Part shown: positions 43,729 through 53,777 of the stretch, piece after piece
How the letters are laid out: each line of letters starts with the position of its first letter
Position numbering within the stretch: position 1 is the first letter of the stretch
From: Aquamicrobium zhengzhouense
Lineage (GTDB): Bacteria; Pseudomonadota; Alphaproteobacteria; Rhizobiales; Rhizobiaceae
Length of the DNA stretch: 64,000 nt
Reading direction: 5' to 3'
NCBI RefSeq assembly: GCF_016124105.1
Contig: NZ_JADGMQ010000002.1
Span: forward strand, 1 to 64,000
The notes under the pieces: model-generated
Told to the model about the DNA's origin: nothing
Databases searched by the model: none
The model's input: only the letters and a program-made list of their open reading frames with translations
Translations under genes and position numbers: made by a program

Positions 43729-44169
43729 TCAGCCCCGCATTGCGCCGCGCATTAGGTGCGGCGCTGAGGCTGCCAGTCCTTCTGAACTTTCGAGATCGGC
43801 GAGGATCGGGCAGTCGGGACGATTGTCGCCGGAGCAGCACGAAGCGAGCTGCTCCAGCGTTGCAGCCATCTGTTCCATCTCCGTGATTTTCCGGCGCAGG
43901 TCGGCAATGTGATCCATCGCGATCCGCTTGACGTCGGCGCTCTTGCGATTTCGATCGCGCCAGAGCCCAAGCAATCCCTCGATTTCCGCTACCGAGAAGC
44001 CAAGGTCGCGGGCACGCCGGACAAAACGCAGAACGTGCACGTCCTTTTCCGAGTAGTCGCGATAGCCTGAAGGCGTTCGGTCGGCAGGGGGGATCAGCCC
44101 GGTCTGCTCATAGTAGCGGATCATCTTCGCGCTAACGCCCGATGCCTTGGCCGCTTCACCAATATTCAT
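43729..44169 (-). CDS. cueR: Copper(I)-responsive MerR-family regulator (CueR/HmrR)
   Basis: This 146-residue protein has the MerR winged helix (MNIGEAAKASGVSAKMIRYYEQTGLIPPADRT), a long dimer helix and the C-terminal metal loop CCSGDNRPDCPI. Its cysteine spacing matches the Cu(I)-binding pair of CueR. It starts two bases after copA on the same strand, so the two share an operon. It should activate the two promoters between copA and copZ by untwisting their 19-bp spacers. Confidence 0.94.
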   Translation of the reverse strand: MNIGEAAKASGVSAKMIRYYEQTGLIPPADRTPSGYRDYSEKDVHVLRFVRRARDLGFSVAEIEGLLGLWRDRNRKSADVKRIAMDHIADLRRKITEMEQMAATLEQLASCCSGDNRPDCPILADLESSEGLAASAPHLMRGAMRG

Positions 44170-44171
44170 CG

Positions 44172-46649
44172 TCAGACCCCCGGTTTGAACGCGCGCAGGC
44201 GCAGTGCGTTGCCAAGAACAAACACGCTCGACAGCGCCATGGCGCCAGCCGCGAGCGCCGGCGAGAGCAAAATACCCGCGCTAGGATAAAGAGCACCTGC
44301 CGCGACGGGGATCAGGGCTACGTTATATGCGAAAGCCCAGAACAGATTCTGCCGAATATTCGCGATTGTTGCTTTAGAAATCTCCACCGCGCGCGAAACG
44401 CCTGTAAGCTGGCCGGACATCAGCACCACATCGGCGGCTTCGATTGCAACGTCGGTTCCGGTGCCGACGGCGATGCCGACATCGGCTTCTGCGAGTGCCG
44501 GTGCATCGTTGATGCCGTCGCCGACGAAGGCGATGGCGCCATGCTGGCTGCGCAGCTGACGCAGCATCTCGACTTTCCCCGCTGGCAACACTTCAGCAAT
44601 GACTTCATCGATCCCGAGTGTTTTTGCGATTGCCTCGGCGGTGCGCCTGTTGTCGCCGCTGATCATGGCGACCTTCACGCCGGCTCTATGCAGCGCATCA
44701 ATCGCCGCTTGTGTCGTCTCCTTGATACGGTCTGCGACTGCGATGATGGCTGCCGCTTTGCCATCAATCGCCGCATAGAGCGGGCTCTTGCCCTCTTCGC
44801 CCAAGCGCTGGGCCTCGCGCATGAAGGAACTCACGTCGACGCCAAGCTTTTCCATATACCGGTCCGCGCCGACGTCGATGCGTTGCCCGTCGATCATGGC
44901 ATGTACGCCGTAGCCGGTCAGGCTCTCGAAGCTGGAGATGGCCGGAACTCGCAGCCCCTCCGCCTCCGCCGCGTCAACGATAGCTCGGGCGATCGGATGC
45001 TCCGAGCGCTTTTCGACCGCGGCAACGAGGGCAAGTACGCTAGACCTGTCATCACCATCTGTGATTACGAGGTCAGTCAGACGCGGCTTTCCTTCAGTCA
45101 ACGTGCCGGTCTTGTCGAAGGCGATTATCGTCGCATCCTTCAGGCGTTGCAAAGCTTCGCCCTTGCGAAAGAGGACGCCCATTTCCGCTGCCCGTCCGGT
45201 TCCGACCATGATCGAAGTTGGGGTGGCAAGGCCCATCGCGCAGGGACATGCGATGATCAGCACAGCGACCGCGTTGACGAGGGCAAGGGTGAGGGCAGGC
45301 TCAGGGCCGAAAACCAGCCAGATGACGAAGGTCAGCAAAGCCGCCGCCATGACCGCGGGCACGAACCACAAGGTCACCTTGTCAACGAGTCCCTGAATCG
45401 GAAGCTTCGATCCCTGAGCTTCTTCAACGAGACGGATAATCTGGGCGAGAACGGTGTCGCTGCCAACTGCCGTTGCGCGGAAGGTCAGTGCTCCGGTCTG
45501 GTTGACCGTTCCGCCGGTAACGGGGCTCCCTGGCTGCTTCTCGACAGGAACCGGCTCGCCGGAAATCATGGATTCATCGATGAAGCTTGCCCCTTCGACG
45601 ACTTCCCCATCCACTGCGACCTGCTCGCCAGGGCGCAGGTCGAGGACATCGCCTGGCACCACATCGGCGACATCGATTTCAACCGGCTGGCCGTTTCTGA
45701 CAACCCTCGCGGTCCTCGGGCGCAAGTTGATCAGACGGCGAATTGCCTGCGACGTGCGCCCCTTGGCACGTGCTTCGAGCAAGCGGCCGAGAAGGACAAG
45801 CGTAACGATGACCGCTGCCGCCTCATAATAGACGTTCACCGTGCCTGCCGGCAGGAGGGAGGGGAAGAAGGTCGCAACCAGCGAGTAGAGATATGCGGCA
45901 AGCGTTCCCACGGCCACCAATGAGTTCATGTCCGGTGCCAACCGTGCCAGCGCCGGAAGACCCTTGGCATAGAAGCGTCGGCCCGGCAGCAGCAGAACGA
46001 TCGTTGTCAGCGCAAACTGCAAATACCAGCTTGCCTGCATGCCAATCGTTCGCATGACGAGATCATGGACGAACGCAAAGGTGTGTGAGCCCATTTCGAT
46101 GATGAAGAGGGGGAGCGTAAGCGCAGCCGCGATTGCGAAGTCGCGCCTTAACGACGACGCCTCCGCGTCCTTTCGCTCTGCGCGGTGTTCCTCCTCGTCG
46201 CGGCTGCGATCGATGACCCGCGCGTCGAAACCCGCTTTCTCAACCGCCGCGATCAGCGCCTCCGGACCTGCAGCGCCTTGAACGAAGGCCCGCTCGGTAG
46301 CGAGATTGACAGCGGCCTTTTCCACGCCCGGCACTTTGAAAAGGGCGTTTTCGACACGGCCCACACATGACGCGCAAGTCATGCCCACGATCGCGAGCTC
46401 AACGGATCGCCTTTGGGGCACGTCAAAGCCGGCCTTTTGAACTGCATCAACCAACGCGGTGTAGTTTGCCGGAGCGGAGAAGCTGATGTCAGCGCGTTCC
46501 GTCGCCAGATTTACGCTGGCGTTTTCAACACCTGTGACAGCCCTCAACGACTTTTCGACGCGGCCGACACAGGATGCACATGTCATCCCCTCAATCGACA
46601 GGGACAGAGTTTTTCTTTCTGAAGGTGCAGTTGGAACAGGCGCGTTCAT
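44172..46649 (-). CDS. copA: Copper-translocating P1B-type ATPase
   Basis: This 825-residue pump has two N-terminal metal-binding domains (each [12 protein letters not shown]), eight membrane helices, the actuator motif SGEPVP, the membrane metal site ACPCAMG (CPC), phosphorylation site [19 protein letters not shown] (nucleotide site) and [11 protein letters not shown]. The CPC motif and CueR partner mark it as a Cu(I) exporter. ATG at 46649 is used; an ATG five codons earlier is also possible. Confidence 0.96.
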   Translation of the reverse strand: MNAPVPTAPSERKTLSLSIEGMTCASCVGRVEKSLRAVTGVENASVNLATERADISFSAPANYTALVDAVQKAGFDVPQRRSVELAIVGMTCASCVGRVENALFKVPGVEKAAVNLATERAFVQGAAGPEALIAAVEKAGFDARVIDRSRDEEEHRAERKDAEASSLRRDFAIAAALTLPLFIIEMGSHTFAFVHDLVMRTIGMQASWYLQFALTTIVLLLPGRRFYAKGLPALARLAPDMNSLVAVGTLAAYLYSLVATFFPSLLPAGTVNVYYEAAAVIVTLVLLGRLLEARAKGRTSQAIRRLINLRPRTARVVRNGQPVEIDVADVVPGDVLDLRPGEQVAVDGEVVEGASFIDESMISGEPVPVEKQPGSPVTGGTVNQTGALTFRATAVGSDTVLAQIIRLVEEAQGSKLPIQGLVDKVTLWFVPAVMAAALLTFVIWLVFGPEPALTLALVNAVAVLIIACPCAMGLATPTSIMVGTGRAAEMGVLFRKGEALQRLKDATIIAFDKTGTLTEGKPRLTDLVITDGDDRSSVLALVAAVEKRSEHPIARAIVDAAEAEGLRVPAISSFESLTGYGVHAMIDGQRIDVGADRYMEKLGVDVSSFMREAQRLGEEGKSPLYAAIDGKAAAIIAVADRIKETTQAAIDALHRAGVKVAMISGDNRRTAEAIAKTLGIDEVIAEVLPAGKVEMLRQLRSQHGAIAFVGDGINDAPALAEADVGIAVGTGTDVAIEAADVVLMSGQLTGVSRAVEISKATIANIRQNLFWAFAYNVALIPVAAGALYPSAGILLSPALAAGAMALSSVFVLGNALRLRAFKPGV

Positions 46650-46682
46650 GGTGTCATCTCGCAATGCGCTGGCGTCCGTCCT

Positions 46683-46713
46683 TAGATAAGGGTTCCCACC
46701 ATTGGAAGGTCAA
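46683..46713 (-). promoter_or_regulatory. CueR-type promoter of copA
   Basis: On the minus strand TTGACC (-35) and TATCTA (-10) are separated by exactly 19 bp that hold the partial dyad ACCTTCCAATGGTGG. Overlong spacers with a dyad are the hallmark of MerR-family activation, and the sequence fits the CueR/HmrR box. Confidence 0.85.
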
Positions 46714-46725
46714 GAAAGTTTTCGG

Positions 46726-46756
46726 TTGACCTTCCAATGGTGGAAAGGTGCATGCT
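46726..46756 (+). promoter_or_regulatory. CueR-type promoter of copZ
   Basis: TTGACC (46726-46731), a 19-bp spacer holding TTCCAATGGTGGAAAGG, then CATGCT (46751-46756). The dyad repeats that of the divergent copA promoter, the two -35 boxes being 12 bp apart. Confidence 0.85.
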
Positions 46757-46785
46757 CCAACGGATCTCAGAAGCTGGAGTTTATG

Positions 46786-46977
46786 ATGCAATTCCAAATT
46801 GAAGACATGAGCTGTGAGGGCTGCGTCAAGGGCATCACCAGGGCTATCGCGCGTGTGGACCCTCAGGCTGAGGTGAGCGCCGACCTGTCCGCAAAGACTG
46901 TCGACATCATCTCCCAGATGCCGCGTGAGGCGTTCTTGCCGGCAATCGAGGATGCAGGGTTTACAGTCTCTGGTTGA
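46786..46977 (+). CDS. copZ: Heavy-metal-associated domain copper chaperone (CopZ-like)
   Basis: This 63-residue single HMA domain has a metal site reading DMSCEGCVKGITRAI (MxCxxC), so both copper-binding cysteines are present. The usual beta-alpha-beta-beta-alpha-beta order ends with EDAGFTVSG. GGAG lies six bases before the second of two adjacent ATGs (46786). It diverges from copA under its own CueR-type promoter and ends at a clear terminator. It would carry Cu(I) to CopA or to CueR. Confidence 0.93.
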   Translation: MQFQIEDMSCEGCVKGITRAIARVDPQAEVSADLSAKTVDIISQMPREAFLPAIEDAGFTVSG

Positions 46978-46999
46978 GACATCCCATCGGACACCGAAC

Positions 47000-47029
47000 A
47001 AAAAAGGCAGCACGTGGCTGCCTTTTTTT
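47000..47029 (+). terminator. Rho-independent terminator of copZ
   Basis: An A-run, stem GGCAGC/GCTGCC (47006-47011, 47017-47022), and seven T. It may also serve the convergent DUF882 gene through the opposite A-run. Confidence 0.95.
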
Positions 47030-47046
47030 ATCAATGTGACTGGTGG

Positions 47047-48813
47047 TCAGTTCTGCTTTGCGGGAAAGCGCGCGACGGAAATGAAGTTGACCGCCTTGCC
47101 GGTAAACCGGTTCGGATCTGCATCCGACGCACTCGGCTGGAAGCCGTGGGTATAGACGGTTTCCGGGGCAGACCAGACCACATTGTAAGCTTTACCGTTG
47201 GTGGTGCCGCCCGCGTTGTTAACGTCGAGATCGCGGCGGAAGGCCCAGCTCGTCACGTCCCTGTCGATCGGAACGGTCCTTGCTTTCGGCTCGGTCCTGG
47301 AACTTCCGGCCTGAGGGCGAGCAGCCTTCCCGCTGGTGCGAACACCTGAGTCAAGTTCACGACCAATAGGTGCGACGCGCGGTTTTTCGCTAAGGGCGGC
47401 GATCCGTTCGTCCTGCTGTGGAGCAGGGGGGATTTCGACCGCAGCCTGATTGATGCCAAGCGCTGCGGGGCGTGTTTCCGGCAGGGCCGCGAGAGCGAAG
47501 ACATCGCCGCCGGAAGATACTGCGGCCACCTGCCTGGCGAGCGCGCTGTCATCTCCGTCAAGCGACGGGCGCATCGTCGGTATAGGCACATTGTTGATTA
47601 CAACGCCCGCACGGGCGTCCGCAGCCGACAGGGCCAGCATCTCCGCGATCGCTTCCGAGCCGCCGGTCGGCGTCCGGTCTGCGGCAATCGCGGTGATCGG
47701 CAAGTCTTCAGCTGCAACCGCGACTTCTGCAGCAGGTGCATATTCAGGCCGACGCGTCGGGAGCGGCACCTGCGCAAGCACCGGTGCGGCATCAGCTTGC
47801 AAAGGCTCTTCGGGTGTAGCGCCAACGGCGATGCCCGGAATGATCGGCTGTGCTGGCTTCGCACCAACGTCAAGCAACGGCCTCGGAGCCGCACCTGGGA
47901 CTGGCGGATTGCGTTCGGGCAAAGCGGCGATGATCGTTTCCGCCTGCGGAGCAGGTGTCGCGACCGGTGCGGGGGCAGTCTGACGAACTGGCGCGGCAGG
48001 AGCTGGCGTCGGGCGGGCTGGAGCAGCGGCTGGCCGCTCATCGTTGCGGTTGCCACCGAAGAGAGCTGTCAGCAGACCACCGCCTGAACCGCTCGAGGCG
48101 CGGGATGAACCGCTGTCGAGGCTGGCAAGCTGGGTGGTGCCGGATTTCTGACGAGCCTTATAAGCAGCCATGGCCTGCTGGTAGCCGGGCAGAGGCTTGC
48201 CATCGGATGGCAGGTGAATGGTTCGGCCGTCCGGGAAAAGAGCCATCAGCTCTTTGCGGCTCATCCGTGGCCACGAGCGGACGTTGCCCGTGTCCAGGTG
48301 AATGAAGGGCGCACCCGACTTCGGGTAATAGCCGACACCGCCGGTTTCAGCCTTGAAGCCGGCAGCGCGCAGCGTGGAGAGCTTCACGCCGGGGATATAG
48401 AAATCGATCGCCTTGCCCTTCATGTGCTGGCTGTTCTCGGCCACGCCGGACGAACGGCTGCGAAGGGACGAATTGGTCTTAGGGGAACGGTAAGCGGAGA
48501 CGACGTGGATGTAATCGCGAGCGCCAACCGAGCGGTAGACCTCCCACATCAGATCCAGCAGCTTCGGATCCATATTCGCCGGCTCATTGCGACGCCAGTC
48601 GCGCAGAAACCGGTTGATCTGCTCGATACCCTTCTTGTCGTAGCGCCCATTGCGCTTGTAGGTGATCTCGGCCCTCTCCTTCGTATGGATGAAGTAGAGT
48701 TTCAAGCTGCGGGTTTCAGCGGCGGCGCTGGAGGCAGCACCAAGGGAAATCATCATGGCAAGCGCCAATCCGCCCAGCATCTTGAGCTGGAATTTCCCCT
48801 TGCTTGAACGCAT
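47047..48813 (-). CDS. DUF882 / M15-like peptidase domain protein with long Pro/Ala-rich tail
   Basis: This 588-residue protein has a signal peptide (MLGGLALAMMISLGAASSAAA). The DUF882 (YcbK-type, peptidase M15 fold) domain covers about residues 30-185, with VVSAYRSPKTN, NSQHMKGKAIDFYI and PFIHLDTGNVRSW carrying the zinc-ligand histidines and aspartate. It continues with about 400 residues of low-complexity Ala/Pro sequence holding several PxPxRRP-like repeats. The end is a short conserved-looking C-terminus (DVTSWAFRRDLDVNN). It probably trims peptidoglycan peptides. TTG at 48840 and GTG at 48816 are alternative starts. Confidence 0.85.
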   Translation of the reverse strand: MRSSKGKFQLKMLGGLALAMMISLGAASSAAAETRSLKLYFIHTKERAEITYKRNGRYDKKGIEQINRFLRDWRRNEPANMDPKLLDLMWEVYRSVGARDYIHVVSAYRSPKTNSSLRSRSSGVAENSQHMKGKAIDFYIPGVKLSTLRAAGFKAETGGVGYYPKSGAPFIHLDTGNVRSWPRMSRKELMALFPDGRTIHLPSDGKPLPGYQQAMAAYKARQKSGTTQLASLDSGSSRASSGSGGGLLTALFGGNRNDERPAAAPARPTPAPAAPVRQTAPAPVATPAPQAETIIAALPERNPPVPGAAPRPLLDVGAKPAQPIIPGIAVGATPEEPLQADAAPVLAQVPLPTRRPEYAPAAEVAVAAEDLPITAIAADRTPTGGSEAIAEMLALSAADARAGVVINNVPIPTMRPSLDGDDSALARQVAAVSSGGDVFALAALPETRPAALGINQAAVEIPPAPQQDERIAALSEKPRVAPIGRELDSGVRTSGKAARPQAGSSRTEPKARTVPIDRDVTSWAFRRDLDVNNAGGTTNGKAYNVVWSAPETVYTHGFQPSASDADPNRFTGKAVNFISVARFPAKQN

Positions 48814-48916
48814 CACGTCGGGTCGGTTCAGAATGGTCAAAACGCATCGCCTATCGGCTATTGACAGGTCCCCGGAAAATTCGCGGACTTAAAGACAAGT
48901 CCGACTATTATCCTTA

Positions 48917-48924
48917 ATGGTTAA
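48917..48924 (-). promoter_or_regulatory. CtrA-type half site TTAACCAT upstream of DUF882 gene
   Basis: On the minus strand, TTAACCAT (an 8-mer CtrA motif known from Caulobacter) lies 104 bp before the DUF882 start. A hairpin CGGACTT/AAGTCCG (48884-48903) lies between, in the likely leader. An 8-mer can occur by chance, so this is weak alone. Confidence 0.3.
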
Positions 48925-49053
48925 TCACTGCTTAGTGTAGCATGATTGCGGAGAGACCGTGGCGATATCGTGGCAGCGCTCCACAGGTGAGTTTATGGTA
49001 TACAAACGGTAAATGGTGCCTAAGTCCTTTTGAACGCTGCGTCGCGTGCAAGG

Positions 49054-50598
49054 CTAAGACGCCAAGCGTTCGCTGCGCTCCTCCTCGGGTGTAATGCCCA
49101 TTTCTTTCAACTTCCGATAGAGCGTTGACCGGCCTATGCCGAGCCGCCGGGCGACTTCACTCATCTGTCCCTTGTAGTGATCGATCGCGCGCCGGATCAC
49201 TTCATGCTCGATTTCTGCCAGCGTCCGCATGTTTCCGCGTGCGTCCAATACCTGCAGAAAACCGAATGGCGCATCGGACGTGTCGGGCTCGGCTGCTTCG
49301 CGTTGCTCTGCCGGCTGAACCACAGCCTCCTCTACACGCTGAAGCGATGTGTCCGCTGCCGCTGTCGCAGGTGAGGGGGGTGGAGCCGGGGCAGTATCAG
49401 CTGCCGTAATGTCGATCCCATCAACCTGTGCCCTGATCTGCGGAAACTCGTTTTCGGTGAGAAGGCTACCTTCGGCCAGCACGACCGCGCGGAAAATCGC
49501 GTTTTCCAACTGCCGGATGTTGCCGGGCCAGTCATAGGATTGCAGCATGGCGAGCGCAGTAGGTGAAATACCGTTCACGCGGCCGCGCGTTTCTGCTGGC
49601 CCCACTCGCGAAATGAAATGCTGGACCAGCCTCGGGATGTCCTCGCGGCGATCACGCAGAGGCGGAACATAGATTGGGAAGACATTCAGGCGATAGAAAA
49701 GGTCTTCGCGGAATTTCCCATCCTCGACACGCTGAAGGAGGTCCCGGTGCGTCGCCGAAATCAGGCGAATGTCGACCTTTACCGTCTGTCGTGCCCCGAC
49801 GGGGTCAACCTCACCTTCCTGAACAGCACGCAGCAGCTTGACCTGGACGTCGAGCGGAAGGTCGCCGATTTCGTCAAGGAACAGCGTTCCACCATTGGCT
49901 TCAACGAATTTGCCGACGTGCTTTTCGGTCGCGCCGGTGAACGAACCCTTTTCGTGACCGAACAGAATGCTTTCGACCAGATTGTCCGGGATGGCGCCGC
50001 AATTGACGGTGACGAATGCCTTGGAACGGCGAGTGCTCTCCGCTTGAATTGCCCTCGCGATCACTTCCTTACCGGAACCGGATTCGCCTTCGATCAGGAT
50101 CGGAATGCTGGATCCGGCGGCTTTGCGTGCAAGTGTAATCACACGCTGCATGGAGGGGCTGCCGGTAACGATATCCGCGAAGGTCAGGCTTCCCGCAGTG
50201 CCCTTCTTGGCCCGCTTTGCTTCCCCGCCGAAGCTCTCCACCTTCATCGCGTTGGCGACTGCGACCTGTAGCCGCTCAGGTGACGCTGGTTTGACGACGA
50301 AGTCGAACGCCCCCGCGCGCATGGCCGACACTGCCGTGTCGATGCTTCCTTTGGAGGTTTGCACAATGACGGGGATTTCGATCTCGCGCTCGCGCATGCG
50401 CTCAAGGACTTGCAGTCCATCCATTCCGGGCATGACGAGATCAAGGATGACGACGCCAATGTCGCTGCGCTCGAGTGCAGACAATCCGGCCTCGCCGCTA
50501 TCTGCCGTAATGACAGCGTGCCCAGCCTTCGACACCGCAGCTTCAAGCAGGCGGCGCTGAACGGGATCGTCATCAACTATCAAAACAGAACGGGCCAT
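49054..50598 (-). CDS. Sigma-54-dependent response regulator (NtrC-like)
   Basis: This 514-residue protein has a receiver (1-120; acceptor D53 in [12 protein letters not shown]), a central AAA+ domain (about 145-385; GESGSGKE Walker [15 protein letters not shown]alker B) and a C-terminal Fis-type HTH ([23 protein letters not shown]). The sigma-54 contact loop, normally GAFTGA, reads GSFTGA here. A roughly 60-residue Ala/Pro/Glu-rich linker precedes the HTH. No partner histidine kinase is adjacent. ATG at 50598 fits the receiver start; its RBS is weak. Target genes unknown. Confidence 0.92.
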   Translation of the reverse strand: MARSVLIVDDDPVQRRLLEAAVSKAGHAVITADSGEAGLSALERSDIGVVILDLVMPGMDGLQVLERMREREIEIPVIVQTSKGSIDTAVSAMRAGAFDFVVKPASPERLQVAVANAMKVESFGGEAKRAKKGTAGSLTFADIVTGSPSMQRVITLARKAAGSSIPILIEGESGSGKEVIARAIQAESTRRSKAFVTVNCGAIPDNLVESILFGHEKGSFTGATEKHVGKFVEANGGTLFLDEIGDLPLDVQVKLLRAVQEGEVDPVGARQTVKVDIRLISATHRDLLQRVEDGKFREDLFYRLNVFPIYVPPLRDRREDIPRLVQHFISRVGPAETRGRVNGISPTALAMLQSYDWPGNIRQLENAIFRAVVLAEGSLLTENEFPQIRAQVDGIDITAADTAPAPPPSPATAAADTSLQRVEEAVVQPAEQREAAEPDTSDAPFGFLQVLDARGNMRTLAEIEHEVIRRAIDHYKGQMSEVARRLGIGRSTLYRKLKEMGITPEEERSERLAS

Positions 50599-50737
50599 GG
50601 CACTTTCGGAGAATATCGGTAGGCTGAAACAAACGAGTTGGCTCAACATGGCACAGACGTCTGAACACCGGCTCAAGAAACCCGGTGAACGGCCTCTTGC
50701 CGGATTGACTAAAATGCAAATCATGCGAGCGGATTGA

Positions 50738-52603
50738 ATGCTGCATATCAACAAGCACCCACTGAACCGCGGCTTTGCTGCTCCCTCGACCTCTTCCGCA
50801 GCTGCGGCCGCGCCGGCGGAGCAGCTTCCGGAGTGGAACCTTGCGGACCTCTATTCGGGCATTGACGCGCCAGAGCTGGCGCGAGACTTCAAGCAGGGAG
50901 CCGAGGACGCGGCTGCCTTCGAGCACCGCTGGAAGGGAAAGCTTCTTGATGCGGCAAAAAATCCGACGTCGGGGGATCTCGGACAGGCGCTCCGCGATTT
51001 TGAGGCGCTGGAGGAATTGCTCGGCCGCATCGCTTCCTATGCCGGGCTTCTTTACACCGGAGATACTTCAGACCCGGTTCGGGCGAAGTTCTATGGGGAT
51101 GTCCAGGAAAAGCTGACGGATGCGAGCGCCAAACTCCTTTTCTTCACGCTCGAACTTAATGAGATCGATGATGCACTGATCGACGCAGCCTTCGAGGCCG
51201 ATCCCGGTTTCGCCTATTACCGTCCGTGGGTGGTCGACCTGCGCAAGGACAAGCCATACCAGCTGGAGAACCGCGTCGAGCAGCTTTTCCACGAAAAATC
51301 GATCACCGGCCGTGCCGCGTTTAATCGTCTGTTCGATGAGACGATGACCAGCCTTCGCTTCGAGGTCGGGGGAGAGAAGCTTGCGCTGGAGCTGACGCTC
51401 AATCGGCTGCAGGATCCCGATGGGGAGGTGCGGCGCGAGGCTGCGGAAGCTCTCGCGAAGACGTTCCAGGAGAACATCCGCCTGTTCACCCTGATCACCA
51501 ACACCCTCGCCAAGGACAAGGAAATCTCCGACCGCTGGCGTGGCTTTGAGGACATTGCAGACTCCCGCCACCTGGCGAACCGGGTTGAGCGTGAAGTCGT
51601 CGACGCGCTGGCTGCAGCGGTCAAATCCGCGTATCCGAGGCTTTCGCATCGCTACTATGCCATGAAGGCCAAATGGCTCGGCATGGAGCAGATGAACCAT
51701 TGGGATCGGAACGCGCCGCTTCCTGAAACGCCGAACGCAACCATCAGCTGGCCAGAGGCGCGAGAGACTGTCTTGTCCGCCTACGGCAAGTTCGATCCAC
51801 GCATGTCAGAGATCGCTCAGCGCTTCTTTGATGAGAACTGGATTGACGCGCCGGTGCGACCGGGCAAGTCGCCGGGTGCCTTTGCGCACCCTACTGTGCC
51901 ATCTGCGCACCCCTATGTGATGCTGAATTACCAGGGCAAGCCGCGCGATGTGATGACGCTTGCACATGAGCTTGGACACGGCGTCCATCAGGTTCTGGCT
52001 GCTTCCCAGGGCGCGCTCATGGCGTCGACTCCGCTGACACTGGCCGAGACGGCTTCAGTGTTCGGAGAGATGCTGACCTTCCGTTCGATGCTGGACCGCA
52101 CAAGCGACAAGCGCGAGCGCAAGGCCATGCTGGCCCAGAAGGTGGAGGACATGATCAACACGGTCGTGCGCCAGATTGCCTTCTACGAGTTTGAGCGTCT
52201 CGTGCATTCCGAACGCCGCGAGGGCGAGCTGACCAGCGAACGGATTGGTGAATTGTGGCTCCAGGTCCAGGCTGAAAGTCTCGGGCCGGCGATTGCGCTG
52301 CGTGAGGGTTATGAGACCTTCTGGACCTATATCCCGCACTTCATCCACTCACCGTTCTACGTCTATGCCTACGCCTTCGGCGATTGTCTTGTGAACTCGT
52401 TGTTTGCTGTATACATGCAAGCTGACCAAGGCTTTCAGGACCGATATTTCGACATGCTGAAGGCTGGTGGCACCAAGCACCATTCCGAGCTGCTCGCTCC
52501 CTTCGGTCTTGATGCGTCGGACCCGGAATTCTGGGGCAGGGGCCTTTCCATGATCGAAGGTCTGATCGACGAATTAGAGGCAATGGATCAGCAGCCGGCG
52601 TAA
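50738..52603 (+). CDS. pepF: M3-family oligoendopeptidase F
   Basis: This 621-residue zinc peptidase has a helical N-half and a catalytic C-half with TLAHELGHGVHQVLA (HExxH, about residue 410), then ETASVFGEML carrying the third zinc ligand Glu. SEFWGRGLSMIEGLIDELE-like sequence closes the protein. It cleaves short peptides in the cytoplasm. It is followed 16 bp later by pabB on the same strand. Confidence 0.95.
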   Translation: MLHINKHPLNRGFAAPSTSSAAAAAPAEQLPEWNLADLYSGIDAPELARDFKQGAEDAAAFEHRWKGKLLDAAKNPTSGDLGQALRDFEALEELLGRIASYAGLLYTGDTSDPVRAKFYGDVQEKLTDASAKLLFFTLELNEIDDALIDAAFEADPGFAYYRPWVVDLRKDKPYQLENRVEQLFHEKSITGRAAFNRLFDETMTSLRFEVGGEKLALELTLNRLQDPDGEVRREAAEALAKTFQENIRLFTLITNTLAKDKEISDRWRGFEDIADSRHLANRVEREVVDALAAAVKSAYPRLSHRYYAMKAKWLGMEQMNHWDRNAPLPETPNATISWPEARETVLSAYGKFDPRMSEIAQRFFDENWIDAPVRPGKSPGAFAHPTVPSAHPYVMLNYQGKPRDVMTLAHELGHGVHQVLAASQGALMASTPLTLAETASVFGEMLTFRSMLDRTSDKRERKAMLAQKVEDMINTVVRQIAFYEFERLVHSERREGELTSERIGELWLQVQAESLGPAIALREGYETFWTYIPHFIHSPFYVYAYAFGDCLVNSLFAVYMQADQGFQDRYFDMLKAGGTKHHSELLAPFGLDASDPEFWGRGLSMIEGLIDELEAMDQQPA

Positions 52604-52619
52604 AATTCGGACTGCGCCC

Positions 52620-53777
52620 ATGAACTCACGACGATCAATCGCCTGCTTCCGGAACGATCTGGATGGTACGGAACTGCTGTTTGCCAAGCCACAGCAACTG
52701 ATTGTCGCGTGGGAGCCGGAAGAGTTCTTTCCGGCTCTCGCAGCCATTGAGGAGGCGCGGCGCGCTGGAAAGTGGGCCGCAGGCTATCTTTCCTATGAGG
52801 CCGGCTATCTTCTTGATCCTGCGCTCGAAGCATCCATGCCAGCGAAGAGGAATGCGCCCCTTTTATGCTTCGGCATATTTGATGGCCCTGCCGACCCGGA
52901 TGAGGTTGCGGCGCTGCAGCTAGGCGACCCCACCAACGCTTGGATCGCCAACCCCCGCGCGACGTGGTCGCGGGCAAAGTATCGTGAGCGTTTCTCGCAG
53001 CTTCATCGCCATCTGGCCCAGGGCGATTGCTATCAGGGAAATCTGACTTTTCCGGTGGAGGCAAGCTGGGAAGGCGATCCGCTCGCGCTGTTCGGTACAA
53101 TTCGACAGAAGCAGCCGGTGCGCCACAGCGCGTTCATCGACCTTGAAGGACCGGTGGTTCTCTCGCGCTCACCGGAGCTGTTTTTTACGGTTTCGCGTGA
53201 TCGCTGGATCGAGACCCTGCCGATGAAGGGCACGGCTCCGCGCGGCAAAACGCCCGAAGAGGATGAGGCGCTGCGGGAGTTTCTGCGCAACGACCCCAAG
53301 AACCAGGCCGAGAATCGGATGATCGTCGACCTGTTGCGAAACGACATCTCGCGGATCAGCGAAGTAGGCACGCTGGATGTGCCCGAGCTATTCCGGATTG
53401 AGAGCTATACGACCGTCCATACGATGGTAAGCCTCGTGAAGGCGCGGCTGCTCGAGGGTCTGGAATTTCGCGACATTCTGGCAGCGCTGTTCCCCTGCGG
53501 CTCAATTACCGGTGCGCCAAAAATCAGCGCGATGAAGATTTTGCGCGAGTTGGAGGATGAACCGCGCGACGTGTATTGCGGGTCAATCGGTTGGCTGGCG
53601 CCAGACGGACGCATGGAGTTCAATGTCGCGATCCGCACGATCTCGCTCTATCCCAATGGGCGCGCGGTTTACAATGTGGGAGGCGGCGTGGTGTTCGATT
53701 CCACGGCCGATGGAGAATATGAAGAATGTCTGCTGAAGGGGCGGTTCGCAACGGGGGAGAAGCCCGCTTCCATCTGA
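52620..53777 (+). CDS. pabB: Aminodeoxychorismate synthase component I
   Basis: This 385-residue chorismate-binding enzyme has the N-terminal region WAAGYLSYEAGYLLDP, QGDCYQGNLTFPVEA, FFTVSRDRWIETLPMKGTAPRG, MIVDLLRNDISRISEVGTL and ALFPCGSITGAPKISAMKI. These are the PabB signatures. QGDCYQGNLTF replaces the more usual QVNLT-type motif. With glutamine amidotransferase PabA (not in this window) it makes 4-amino-4-deoxychorismate for folate. It overlaps pabC by 52 bp. Confidence 0.94.
   Translation: MNSRRSIACFRNDLDGTELLFAKPQQLIVAWEPEEFFPALAAIEEARRAGKWAAGYLSYEAGYLLDPALEASMPAKRNAPLLCFGIFDGPADPDEVAALQLGDPTNAWIANPRATWSRAKYRERFSQLHRHLAQGDCYQGNLTFPVEASWEGDPLALFGTIRQKQPVRHSAFIDLEGPVVLSRSPELFFTVSRDRWIETLPMKGTAPRGKTPEEDEALREFLRNDPKNQAENRMIVDLLRNDISRISEVGTLDVPELFRIESYTTVHTMVSLVKARLLEGLEFRDILAALFPCGSITGAPKISAMKILRELEDEPRDVYCGSIGWLAPDGRMEFNVAIRTISLYPNGRAVYNVGGGVVFDSTADGEYEECLLKGRFATGEKPASI

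Noticed and set aside
44142..45923. 593-codon open frame on the + strand opposite copA
   Set aside because: The opposite strand encodes a complete copper ATPase with every motif; this frame shows none and no ribosome site.
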